From: DATAEY01 sp045805565
GTDB lineage: Bacteria > Actinomycetota > Thermoleophilia > Solirubrobacterales > Solirubrobacteraceae
Assembly: GCA_045805565.1 (NCBI GenBank)
Contig: JBJMKZ010000040.1
Location: 1-23,266 of the forward strand
Length of the DNA: 23,266 bases
Direction of reading: 5' to 3'
Positions 14,599 to 21,356 of the stretch are shown here, one piece after another. Made by a program: the position numbers and the translations under genes. Positions within the stretch are counted from its first letter, which is position 1. Each line of letters opens with the position of its first letter. The notes under the pieces are model-generated. The model was not told the DNA's origin. It made no database searches and worked only from the letters and a program-made list of their open reading frames with translations.

Positions 14599-15486
14599 TC
14601 AGGACGCCGCCGAGCCCAGCCACTCGGCGATCCGGGCGCCGATCAGTTCGCCCTGGTCCTCCTGGAGGAAGTGCGACGCATCGGGAACCAGCTCCGGGTC
14701 GCCGCGCCCCAGGCGGGCGGCGAAGCGACGGCCGACCTCCGGGGAGAGGATCGGGTCGGAATCGGCCCATAGGAACAGCATCGGGCGGGTGTCCTGGGCC
14801 AGCGACTCGAGCACGCGCTGGCCGGCCTCGCCCCCCGGGTCCCCCGGTTCGAGCGGCATGATGAGCGGGAAGGCACGGGCGCCCGCCTTGGCGCGCGGCT
14901 CAGGGAACGGCGCGTCGTATGCGGCGGCGACGGCGTCGCCCGGGTCGGTCTTGCACGCCCGGCGCACCAGCATCGCCACCGGCAGGTCGTCCGTGCGCTC
15001 GACGAAGTCGCGGAACGCGAACCAGGCGTCGCTCATCCGCTGGCGCCCGGTGAACAGCCCGGTGTCGAGGATCACCATGCGCGCGATCCGGTCCGGGTGC
15101 TCCACCGCGAGGCGCAGCCCGATCGGCCCGCCCCAGTCGTGCACCACCACCGTCGCCTCGCGCAGGTCCAGGCCCTGGATCAGATCCCGCATGAGCTCGA
15201 CGTGGCGCTCGTACGAGTACCAGCCGATGTCGACGGGCTTGTCGGAGCGGCCGAAGCCGGCAAGGTCGGGGGCTATGCACCGATGGCCGGCGTCGCGGAC
15301 GGGCGGAACCACCTTGCGCCACAGGAACGACCACGACGGCTCGCCGTGGAAGAAGACGACCGGCGGCCCCTCGCCCTCGTCGACCCGGGCCAGGCGCAGC
15401 CCGTACGCCTCGCGGTAGCGCGGCTCGAACGGGAAGCCGGGGAGATCCGCGAATCGCTCGTCGGGCGTCCGGTAGGCGTCGGTCAC
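14599..15486 (-). CDS. Haloalkane dehalogenase-like alpha/beta hydrolase (HLD-I type)
   Basis: The 295-residue protein resembles subfamily I haloalkane dehalogenases (DhlA/DhmA) from end to end, including the N-terminal RTPDERFxDLPGFPFEPxY, HGEPSWSFLWRK (48-59), APDLAGFGRSDKPVD and AYDAPFPEPRAKAGARAFP. Asp117 in VHDWGG is the nucleophile, Trp118 the first halide-binding tryptophan, Asp244 or Asp242 the acid and His272 (DASHFLQED) the base. Glu49 lies in the HGEP oxyanion loop. The second halide tryptophan is uncertain: my alignment from memory to DhlA puts Phe158 there, with Trp155 three residues earlier. It would turn haloalkanes into alcohols in the cytoplasm if truly a dehalogenase; a related ester or epoxide hydrolase is possible. 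GTG starts it 3 bases after the pyrophosphatase stop, so they share an mRNA. Confidence 0.85.
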   Translation of the reverse strand: MTDAYRTPDERFADLPGFPFEPRYREAYGLRLARVDEGEGPPVVFFHGEPSWSFLWRKVVPPVRDAGHRCIAPDLAGFGRSDKPVDIGWYSYERHVELMRDLIQGLDLREATVVVHDWGGPIGLRLAVEHPDRIARMVILDTGLFTGRQRMSDAWFAFRDFVERTDDLPVAMLVRRACKTDPGDAVAAAYDAPFPEPRAKAGARAFPLIMPLEPGDPGGEAGQRVLESLAQDTRPMLFLWADSDPILSPEVGRRFAARLGRGDPELVPDASHFLQEDQGELIGARIAEWLGSAAS

Positions 15487-15489
15487 CGG

Positions 15490-15990
15490 TCAGCCATCGT
15501 CGTCGCGCTCGTTCCAGCGCCGGCGCGACGCGTCGATCACCTCGAGCGCGTCCTCGCGCGAGAACCAGCCGTGGACCTCGACCTCCTTGTCCTCGAGCGT
15601 CTTGTAGACCTCGAAGAAGTGCGAGATCTCGTCGCGAAGCTGGTCGGGAAGGTCCTCCAAGACCTCGCAGTGGTTCCAGTTGGGGTCCTGGAGGGGGACG
15701 CAGATGATCTTGTCGTCGATCCCCTTGTCGTCGCGCATCTTGAACAGCGCGATCGGCTTGACCGGGATCACGCACCCCGGGAAGGTGGGCTCCGAGACGG
15801 CCACCATCGCGTCGAGGGGGTCGCCGTCCTCGGCCAGCGTCTTCGGGATCATCCCGTAGTCGAGCGGATAGACCACCGACGAGAACAGGAAGCGGTCGAA
15901 GGTGATCGCTCCCACCTCCTCGCTCCACTCGTACTTGTTGCGGCTGCCCTTGGGGATCTCCACCATGCAGCGCAGCTCGTCGTCGGCCAT
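15490..15990 (-). CDS. ppa: Inorganic pyrophosphatase (family I)
   Basis: The 166-residue protein is a soluble family I pyrophosphatase, which hydrolyses pyrophosphate to two phosphates and pulls biosynthetic reactions forward in the cytoplasm. The PPase signature DGDPLDAM (55-62) supplies the metal-binding aspartates. Other conserved parts are VEIPKGSRNKYEW (10-22) with catalytic Glu11 and Lys14, YPLDYGMIPKT (41-51), DDKIICVP (92-99) and HFFEVYKTLE (124-133), and the length is normal for bacteria. It starts at ATG 15988-15990, 7 bases after TAGGAT. The downstream dehalogenase-like gene begins 3 bases after its stop, an unusual operon partner for a housekeeping enzyme. Upstream, 39 bases separate it from the MFS stop. 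Confidence 0.96.
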   Translation of the reverse strand: MADDELRCMVEIPKGSRNKYEWSEEVGAITFDRFLFSSVVYPLDYGMIPKTLAEDGDPLDAMVAVSEPTFPGCVIPVKPIALFKMRDDKGIDDKIICVPLQDPNWNHCEVLEDLPDQLRDEISHFFEVYKTLEDKEVEVHGWFSREDALEVIDASRRRWNERDDDG

Positions 15991-15997
15991 CTCGCCA

Positions 15998-16003
15998 ATC
16001 CTA
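15998..16003 (-). promoter_or_regulatory. -10 motif of the pyrophosphatase gene
   Basis: On the minus strand TAGGAT ends 7 bases before ATG 15990 (spacer TGGCGAG). It fits TANNNT and gives the pyrophosphatase-hydrolase pair a promoter separate from the exporter upstream. Confidence 0.5.
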
Positions 16004-16029
16004 TGCCGCGCCGGTTCCGTCCGCCTGGA

Positions 16030-17619
16030 TCAGCCTGCGGCGACCTCGGCTGATTGCGCGCGAGCCGGGGCTCCGTCGCGCCTCGCGGCCTCCATCACCA
16101 TGGGGGTCCCCGCGACGGCGCAATGGCGCTCGGGAACCAGGTCGAGCGCCTCCTGGCACGCGGCGCGATCGGGCTCGCGGGCCCGCTCGAGCACGTCGGA
16201 GCGGATCGTCGCCCAGGCGAGCAGCCCACCGGCCGCGGCCAGCGCCGCCGTGACGAGCATGGCGGCGTGGAAGGCCGAGGCCATCGCCTGCGGGTTGCGG
16301 TAAGCGTCACCCGAGAGGCCGACCACGAGCGGCAGTGCCGCCACCGCGACGAGCTGGGCGGTGCGCGCCACCGCGTTGTTGACTCCCGAGGCGACTCCCG
16401 CGTGGCGCGGATCGGCGGCGGCGAGGACAGTCGCGGTCACCGGGGCGACGACCCCGGCAAGCCCCACGCCGAAGACGAGCACGGCGGGCAGCACCGTCTC
16501 CACGTAGCCGTCGCCGATCTGGATCCGTCGCATGAGCAGCATCCCGGCGGCGATCAGCAGAGGCCCGACGGTGAGCGGCACGCGAGGCCCGATGCGCTGC
16601 GCCAGCGCTCCCGCGCGCGCCGACAGCAGGAGCAGCAGAGCTGTTATCGGGAGCGACGCCGCGCCGGCCGCGATGGGCGAGTAGCCGAGCGCGACCTGGA
16701 GGAAGACCACGAGCAGGAAGAAGACCCCGCCCAGCGCCGCGTAGACGACGAAGGTGACCAGATTGGCGCCGGTGAACTGCCGCGAGGCGAAGATCTCGAG
16801 CGGAAGCATCGGATCCGGGCTGCGCCGTTCCGCCGCCACGAAGCCGACGACCGCGACGAGCCCGACGACCGCCAACGCGAGGGCCAGGGGCGAGCCGCCG
16901 TCCGCCTGGATGAGCGCGAACGTGATGCCCCCGAGGCCCACCGCGGCGAGCAAGGACCCCCGCAGGTCGAGCCTGCCGCCGACCGTGGGATCACGAGTCT
17001 CGGGCACGTGGCGGCGGCAGGCCCAGATGCCGAAGGCGGCCAGCGGGACATTGATGAAGAAGATCGCCCGCCAGCTGAGGGCGCCGACCAGGTAGCCGCC
17101 GAGCAGCGGCCCGATCGCCGCGGCGACCCCGCCGAGTGCGGACCAGGCCCCGATCGCCCGTGCCCGGTCCTGCGGGCGGATGACGGCCTCGATGATCGCC
17201 AGGCTGCCGGGTGTCAGCAGGGCTCCTCCGATCCCCTGGAGGACCCTCGCGGCGACCAGGACCTCGACGTTCGGAGCCAATGCGCAGAGGAGCGACGCGG
17301 CAGTGAACCATGCGATCCCCAGCTCGAACACCCGCCGGCGGCCGTAGCGGTCCCCGAGCGAGCCGCCGAGCAGGATCAGTGCCGCCAGCGTGAGCAGGTA
17401 CCCGTTGAGCGTCCACTGCAGGCCCGCGACGCCGGCGCCCAGGTCGCGCCCGATCGCGGGCAGCGCGACGTTGACCACGGTTGCCTCGAGCATTGCCACG
17501 GCCGAGCCGAGCACGGTCACCCCCACCACCCACCACCCGCGCTGGGACGAGAGGCTGATGGCCGGGCCCTCGGCGTGGGGGTCCGGCTCCATCGCACGAA
17601 CTTCGGCGTCCGGCTCCAT
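16030..17619 (-). CDS. MFS multidrug exporter, DHA2 family (EmrB/QacA-like)
   Basis: The 529-residue protein is a 14-helix drug:proton antiporter of the DHA2 family. A short polar N-terminus leads to VVGVTVLGSAVAMLEATVVNVALPAIGRDL, which carries the D/E-x-TxVNVALP motif of helix 1. LGGSLGDRYGRRRVF is the loop 2-3 motif A, RVLQGIGGALLTPGSLAII is motif B, and GPLLGGYLVGALSWRAIFFINVP is the antiporter motif C region typical of EmrB proteins. It should expel hydrophobic compounds or drugs. The N-terminus is made of two similar 9-residue units (MEPDAEVRA, MEPDPHAEG) from a 27-bp tandem duplication that also copies the start codon. No regulator gene is adjacent. A cytoplasmic tail of about 60 residues follows the last helix. 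Confidence 0.92.
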   Translation of the reverse strand: MEPDAEVRAMEPDPHAEGPAISLSSQRGWWVVGVTVLGSAVAMLEATVVNVALPAIGRDLGAGVAGLQWTLNGYLLTLAALILLGGSLGDRYGRRRVFELGIAWFTAASLLCALAPNVEVLVAARVLQGIGGALLTPGSLAIIEAVIRPQDRARAIGAWSALGGVAAAIGPLLGGYLVGALSWRAIFFINVPLAAFGIWACRRHVPETRDPTVGGRLDLRGSLLAAVGLGGITFALIQADGGSPLALALAVVGLVAVVGFVAAERRSPDPMLPLEIFASRQFTGANLVTFVVYAALGGVFFLLVVFLQVALGYSPIAAGAASLPITALLLLLSARAGALAQRIGPRVPLTVGPLLIAAGMLLMRRIQIGDGYVETVLPAVLVFGVGLAGVVAPVTATVLAAADPRHAGVASGVNNAVARTAQLVAVAALPLVVGLSGDAYRNPQAMASAFHAAMLVTAALAAAGGLLAWATIRSDVLERAREPDRAACQEALDLVPERHCAVAGTPMVMEAARRDGAPARAQSAEVAAG

Positions 17620-17634
17620 CGCACGAAGTTACGG
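17581..17634 (-). repeat. 27-bp tandem duplication over the exporter start codon, with -10 motif
   Basis: Two direct copies, 17581-17607 and 17608-17634, share their first 20 bases (GTCCGGCTCCATCGCACGAA) and the following TT. Each contains a minus-strand ATG (17592, 17619). The outer copy has TAACTT (17626-17631) ending 6 bases before ATG 17619; the inner copy has the weaker GAAGTT at the same distance from ATG 17592. The copy thus duplicates both the promoter -10 and the first nine codons. Confidence 0.65.
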
Positions 17635-17667
17635 GATGGCCGCCGCGGGCGTGTCCGGGCGCCGGAC

Positions 17668-17673
17668 GAAGAT
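17668..17673 (+). promoter_or_regulatory. -10-like motif of transketolase
   Basis: GAAGAT ends 6 bases before ATG 17680. It keeps the A and final T of the TANNNT pattern but not the first T, so it is a weaker example. No ribosome binding site is seen in the AGCCCC spacer. Confidence 0.35.
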
Positions 17674-17679
17674 AGCCCC

Positions 17680-19896
17680 ATGAACCCGCCCCCGCCCTCG
17701 CCGGCCGCCCGCGGGGCGGTCATCTCCGGCCCCGCGACGCGCGATCGGAGCGGGCGCTCCCTGCGGGCCGTCCCCGGCGCGTCCGCGGCCGAGCTGGACC
17801 GGCTCTGCGTGGACACCATCCGCACGCTGGCCATCGACGCCGTCGAGGCGGCCGGCTCGGGGCATCCGGGACTGCCGATGGCGATGGCGCCGGTGGCCTA
17901 CGTGCTCTACACGCAGGTTCTCCGCCACCACCCCCATGACCCGGGCTGGCCGGATCGCGACCGGTTCGTGCTGTCGGCCGGCCACGGGTCGATGCTGCTC
18001 TACGCGGCGCTGCATCTCTGCGGATACGACCTTTCGCTGGACGACCTGCGCGGATTTCGCCGCTGGGGGTCGCGGACGCCGGGTCACCCTGAGCGCCACC
18101 GGGCCGGCGCGATCCGCGGCATCGAGACGACCACCGGGCCACTGGGCCAGGGCTTCGCCAACGCGGTCGGGATGGCGATCGCCGAGCGCTTCCTGCGCGA
18201 GCGCTACGGCGCCGACGTCTGCGACCACCGGGTGTTCACCCTGTGCTCGGACGGCGACCTGATGGAGGGGGTCTGCGCCGAGGCGGCGTCGCTGGCCGGC
18301 CACCTGCGGCTCGGGCGGCTGATCTGCCTCTACGACGACAACCGGATCACGATCGACGGCGACACCGAGCTGGCGTTCGCCGGCGAGGACGTCGAGGCTC
18401 GCTTCCGGGCCTACGGCTGGCGGGTGTCGGCGGTCCAGGACGCCAACGACCTGGCGGCGGTGGAGGCGGCCCTGCGGGACGCCTGCGCGGACGACCGGCG
18501 ACCGTCGCTGATCCGGATTCGCTCGATCATCGGCTATCCGGCTCCCACCAAGCAGGGCACGGCCGGCGCCCACGGTGCCGCGCTGGGAGAGCCCGAGGCG
18601 CGGGCCACCAAGCAGGCCCTCGGATGGGATCCCGATCGCAGCTTCCACGTCCCCGACGAGGTCTACGCGCGCTTCGCGGCCACCGTGGTCCGAGGCACGC
18701 GGCTGGAGGCAGAATGGCGGGCGCGCTTCGAGGCGTGGCGGGCACGCGATCCCGCGCGCGCGGCGGAGTGGCGGCGGGCCTGGTCGGGTCGTCCGGAGCC
18801 GGGACTGGCGGCGGCGCTGCCGCGATTCGAGGCGGCGCCAGAGACGAAGCTGGCCACCCGGGCGGCCGGTGGCCAGACGATGCAGGCGCTGGCCGGGTTC
18901 GCGCCGACCATGGTCGGCGGATCGGCGGATCTCACCGACTCGGTCAAGACGACGTTCGAGACCGAGCGCGCCTACTCGCCCGTCGCGGCGGGCCGCAACG
19001 TCTTCTGGGGTGTGCGCGAGCACGCGATGGCGGCCGCGGTGAACGGACTGGCGCTCCACGGCGGGATCGTCCGGCCCTACGGGTCGACGTTCCTGGTCTT
19101 CTCGGACTACATGCGCCCGGCCGTCCGCCTGTCCGCGCTGATGGGCCTGCCGGTCGCCTGGGTCTTCTCGCACGATTCACTGGGCCTCGGAGAGGACGGG
19201 CCGACCCACCAGCCGGTGGAGCAGCTCGCCTCGCTGCGCGCCATCCCGGGCCTGACCGTGATCCGGCCCGCGGATGCGGCCGAGACGGCGGAGGCCTGGC
19301 GGGTGATCCTCGAGGAGCTCGACGGCCCGGCCTGCCTGGTGCTCACGCGCCAGGCGGTGCCTGTCCTGGAGCGAGACCGGCTCGGCGGGGCCGGCGGGCT
19401 GGCCCGCGGCGCCTACGTGCTGGCCGGTGGCGGCGAGCCGGCGGAGGCGGTGCTCGTGGCCAGCGGGTCCGAGGTCGCCGTCGCGCTGGCGGCACGAGAG
19501 GCGCTGGGCGCGGACGGGTTGAGCACGCGCGTGGTGTCCATGCCCAGCTGGGAGCTGTTCGCCGCGCAGGACGCCGGTTACCGCGAGGCGGTGCTGCCCG
19601 CCGACCTCCCGAGCGTCTCGATCGAGGCGGCCGCGACGATGGGCTGGGAGCGCTGGGTGGACCGCGCGGTGGGCGTCGATCGTTTCGGCGCCTCGGCGCC
19701 GGGCACCGAGGTGCTCGCCCGGCTGGGCGTCACCGCGGACGCGGCGGCGGACGCGATCCGGCAGCTGCTGGGTGAGCCTCCTACCCGCCGGGGCGAGCCA
19801 CCAGGGAGCGGGCGTCGGCGGCCGCCGTCACGTGGATCGCCGCCGGCTCGCGCACCCAGGCGATCAGGTCCAGGGCCTGCAAGCGGTCCAGCATGA
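17680..19896 (+). CDS. tkt: Transketolase with a C-terminal extension
   Basis: The 738-residue thiamine-diphosphate enzyme moves two-carbon ketol units in the pentose phosphate pathway. A proline-rich N-terminal extension (1-36) precedes the core. Landmarks are SGHPGLPMAMAP (60-71, His62), GPLGQG (153-158), the diphosphate motif SDGDLMEG through DDN (190-221), GSADLTD (414-420), the catalytic Glu447 in WGVREHAM, and SHDSLGLGEDGPTHQPVEQ (497-515). The normal family end would be near RQLLG (698). The frame instead continues 40 residues, rich in Arg, Pro, Gly and Ser, before stopping at 19896, running 116 bases into the convergent transglycosylase gene. A TGA in another frame at 19773-19775 sits just where the family usually ends. 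The start is ATG 17680, as the open frame farther upstream is antisense to the exporter. Confidence 0.95.
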   Translation: MNPPPPSPAARGAVISGPATRDRSGRSLRAVPGASAAELDRLCVDTIRTLAIDAVEAAGSGHPGLPMAMAPVAYVLYTQVLRHHPHDPGWPDRDRFVLSAGHGSMLLYAALHLCGYDLSLDDLRGFRRWGSRTPGHPERHRAGAIRGIETTTGPLGQGFANAVGMAIAERFLRERYGADVCDHRVFTLCSDGDLMEGVCAEAASLAGHLRLGRLICLYDDNRITIDGDTELAFAGEDVEARFRAYGWRVSAVQDANDLAAVEAALRDACADDRRPSLIRIRSIIGYPAPTKQGTAGAHGAALGEPEARATKQALGWDPDRSFHVPDEVYARFAATVVRGTRLEAEWRARFEAWRARDPARAAEWRRAWSGRPEPGLAAALPRFEAAPETKLATRAAGGQTMQALAGFAPTMVGGSADLTDSVKTTFETERAYSPVAAGRNVFWGVREHAMAAAVNGLALHGGIVRPYGSTFLVFSDYMRPAVRLSALMGLPVAWVFSHDSLGLGEDGPTHQPVEQLASLRAIPGLTVIRPADAAETAEAWRVILEELDGPACLVLTRQAVPVLERDRLGGAGGLARGAYVLAGGGEPAEAVLVASGSEVAVALAAREALGADGLSTRVVSMPSWELFAAQDAGYREAVLPADLPSVSIEAAATMGWERWVDRAVGVDRFGASAPGTEVLARLGVTADAAADAIRQLLGEPPTRRGEPPGSGRRRPPSRGSPPARAPRRSGPGPASGPA

Positions 19897-21313
19897 ACTG
19901 GAGCGCCCAGGCCTGCGCCCGGCCGTGGTAGCGGCGCAGGATGTCGAAGGCATAGCCGGTGGTGTGCAGCGAGTAGGCATGGGTCGCTTCGGGGTTGCTC
20001 AATCCCAGCAGCTGCTGGTACCGCTCGTCGCGCACCGCGCTGGTCATGATCAGCGGCTCGCGCCGGCCGCTGATCCGTCGCACGCCCGCGGCGAGGTACC
20101 GCGCCACCCGGATCGCCTCGGGGCGCAGCGCGAAGTACAGGGCCGGCCGCTGCCCCAGCCGCCGCGCCAGCTCGCCCATACGCCGGTCGCGGCGCATCCC
20201 GAGTGACCCCGGCGGCGGCAGCGTAATCAGCACGCCGTCACCGCGCGCCTGCGTGATCGCGTCAGGGTCGCCGAAGACCTCGCTCCGGGCACGGGGGTGG
20301 AGCACCTCCTCGCCCGAGGCCTTGGCGGTCTGGAGGCGGTTCAGCCGAGCCAGCTCGGCGGGATCCTCGCGATACAGGCGCAGGATCTCCTTGGCGGCCA
20401 GTACGCGCCAGTAGTAGGTCGAGGAGTCGTCGCCCAGGCGGGCCAGCATCGCCCATGCGGCGGCGTGGCGCAGCGGCGTCGAGCCGAAGTACAGCCGGGC
20501 GTAGCTGGGCTGCTCCTCGCCGAAGGCGAGCAGGACGCCCTCCAGGTTCCCGATGCCCATGTGGTACGAGACAGTCGCCAGGTCGTCGCGGCGCAAGCGC
20601 CGCCTGGCGATGGACAGATAGCGCACGGTCGCGGCCAGGGCCTTGGCGGGCACGAAGCGGTCGTCCACACGACGGCGCGCCGCCAGCGCCCGCCCGGCGG
20701 CGAACGGATGGTCGCGGCGCAGCTCGCGCAGGTAGCGGCGGGTCAGCCGCCGGGACGCGGCCAGGTCGATGTGCATGCCCAGCAGGCTCTGGCCGGTCTC
20801 GGCGACGATCTGGGTCAGCCCGGCGGCGTTGGCGGGGTCACCCCCGGCGATCACGTCCGGGCGGCCACCGCTTTCGAGGAACACGATCGCCTCCAACACG
20901 TCTGGATCGACGTCGTCGGCGCCGACGGCCGCCTCGATCGGCCCGCGGTAGCGCTCGACGCGCCGGGCGGTGGCCTCTACGCCCCGCGGGCTGCGGGCGA
21001 ACAGGATGTGGCTCTCACCAGCCGCGGCGCGGCGCTCGTAGTCCTCGTCGTCGCCGGATCGGTAGGCGAGCGGGTCGAAGCTCCCCCGCGCGCGCTCGCC
21101 GGACGGCCCCTGCAGCGGGGACTCGGCGTGCCGTGAGAGGAGCGCGATCGCCACCGCCAGCGCCGCGGCGAGCGCGAGCAGCGCCGGCAGGCCCCGGCGC
21201 AGCAGCCGTGACCGGGGCGAGGGGGGAAGGCCCGGGCGAGACACTGGCTCGGACACGCTGCCAGAGCGACCGTCGCGCCGCCACCCCCAGTGCGGCGCGC
21301 AACCCCTCCGCAT
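19781..21313 (-). CDS. Membrane-anchored SLT transglycosylase fused to an M15-peptidase-like domain
   Basis: The 510-residue protein has a basic N-terminus, one transmembrane helix (about 41-60) and an extracytoplasmic part with two wall-related domains. The first is a soluble-lytic-transglycosylase domain: VDPDVLEAIVFLESGGRPDV with catalytic Glu147, then AAGLTQIV (163-170) and YHMGIGNLEGVL (250-261). It should cleave glycan strands of peptidoglycan. The second, C-terminal (about 385-500), resembles M15 D,D-carboxypeptidases: TSAVRDERYQ with Arg428, SLHTTGYAFD with His450 and Asp457 spaced as in VanX, and AIHV with His494. The general-base Glu, normally 3 residues before that His, is Ala; the nearest Glu is 5 before (489). 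The second domain may be an inactive binder or a variant family such as DUF5715. ATG 21313 is preceded by TAGCCT 9 bases upstream. Confidence 0.8.
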   Translation of the reverse strand: MRRGCAPHWGWRRDGRSGSVSEPVSRPGLPPSPRSRLLRRGLPALLALAAALAVAIALLSRHAESPLQGPSGERARGSFDPLAYRSGDDEDYERRAAAGESHILFARSPRGVEATARRVERYRGPIEAAVGADDVDPDVLEAIVFLESGGRPDVIAGGDPANAAGLTQIVAETGQSLLGMHIDLAASRRLTRRYLRELRRDHPFAAGRALAARRRVDDRFVPAKALAATVRYLSIARRRLRRDDLATVSYHMGIGNLEGVLLAFGEEQPSYARLYFGSTPLRHAAAWAMLARLGDDSSTYYWRVLAAKEILRLYREDPAELARLNRLQTAKASGEEVLHPRARSEVFGDPDAITQARGDGVLITLPPPGSLGMRRDRRMGELARRLGQRPALYFALRPEAIRVARYLAAGVRRISGRREPLIMTSAVRDERYQQLLGLSNPEATHAYSLHTTGYAFDILRRYHGRAQAWALQFMLDRLQALDLIAWVREPAAIHVTAAADARSLVARPGG

Positions 21314-21350
21314 CGGCCGCCGAGGCTACGGCCGCCGCGGACGCTACGGT
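21314..21350. promoter_or_regulatory. Divergent -10 motifs between transglycosylase and methyltransferase
   Basis: On the minus strand TAGCCT (21323-21328) ends 9 bases before ATG 21313. On the plus strand TACGGT (21345-21350) ends 6 bases before GTG 21357. The 43-base gap also has direct repeats: GCTACGG at 21325-21331 and 21343-21349, and CGGCCGCCG at 21314-21322 and 21329-21337. ACGCTACGGT can be read as a -10 on both strands (TACGGT and TAGCGT). Confidence 0.45.
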
Positions 21351-21356
21351 CGGGGC

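Noticed and set aside
16054..17679. Upstream extension of the transketolase frame
   Set aside because: It lies antisense to the MFS exporter, shows no homology, and ATG 17680 gives a normal transketolase start.
18243..19775. Frameshifted second protein ending at TGA 19775
   Set aside because: This frame has a shadow-type translation for its whole length; only its stop position is of interest, as the possible original end of transketolase.
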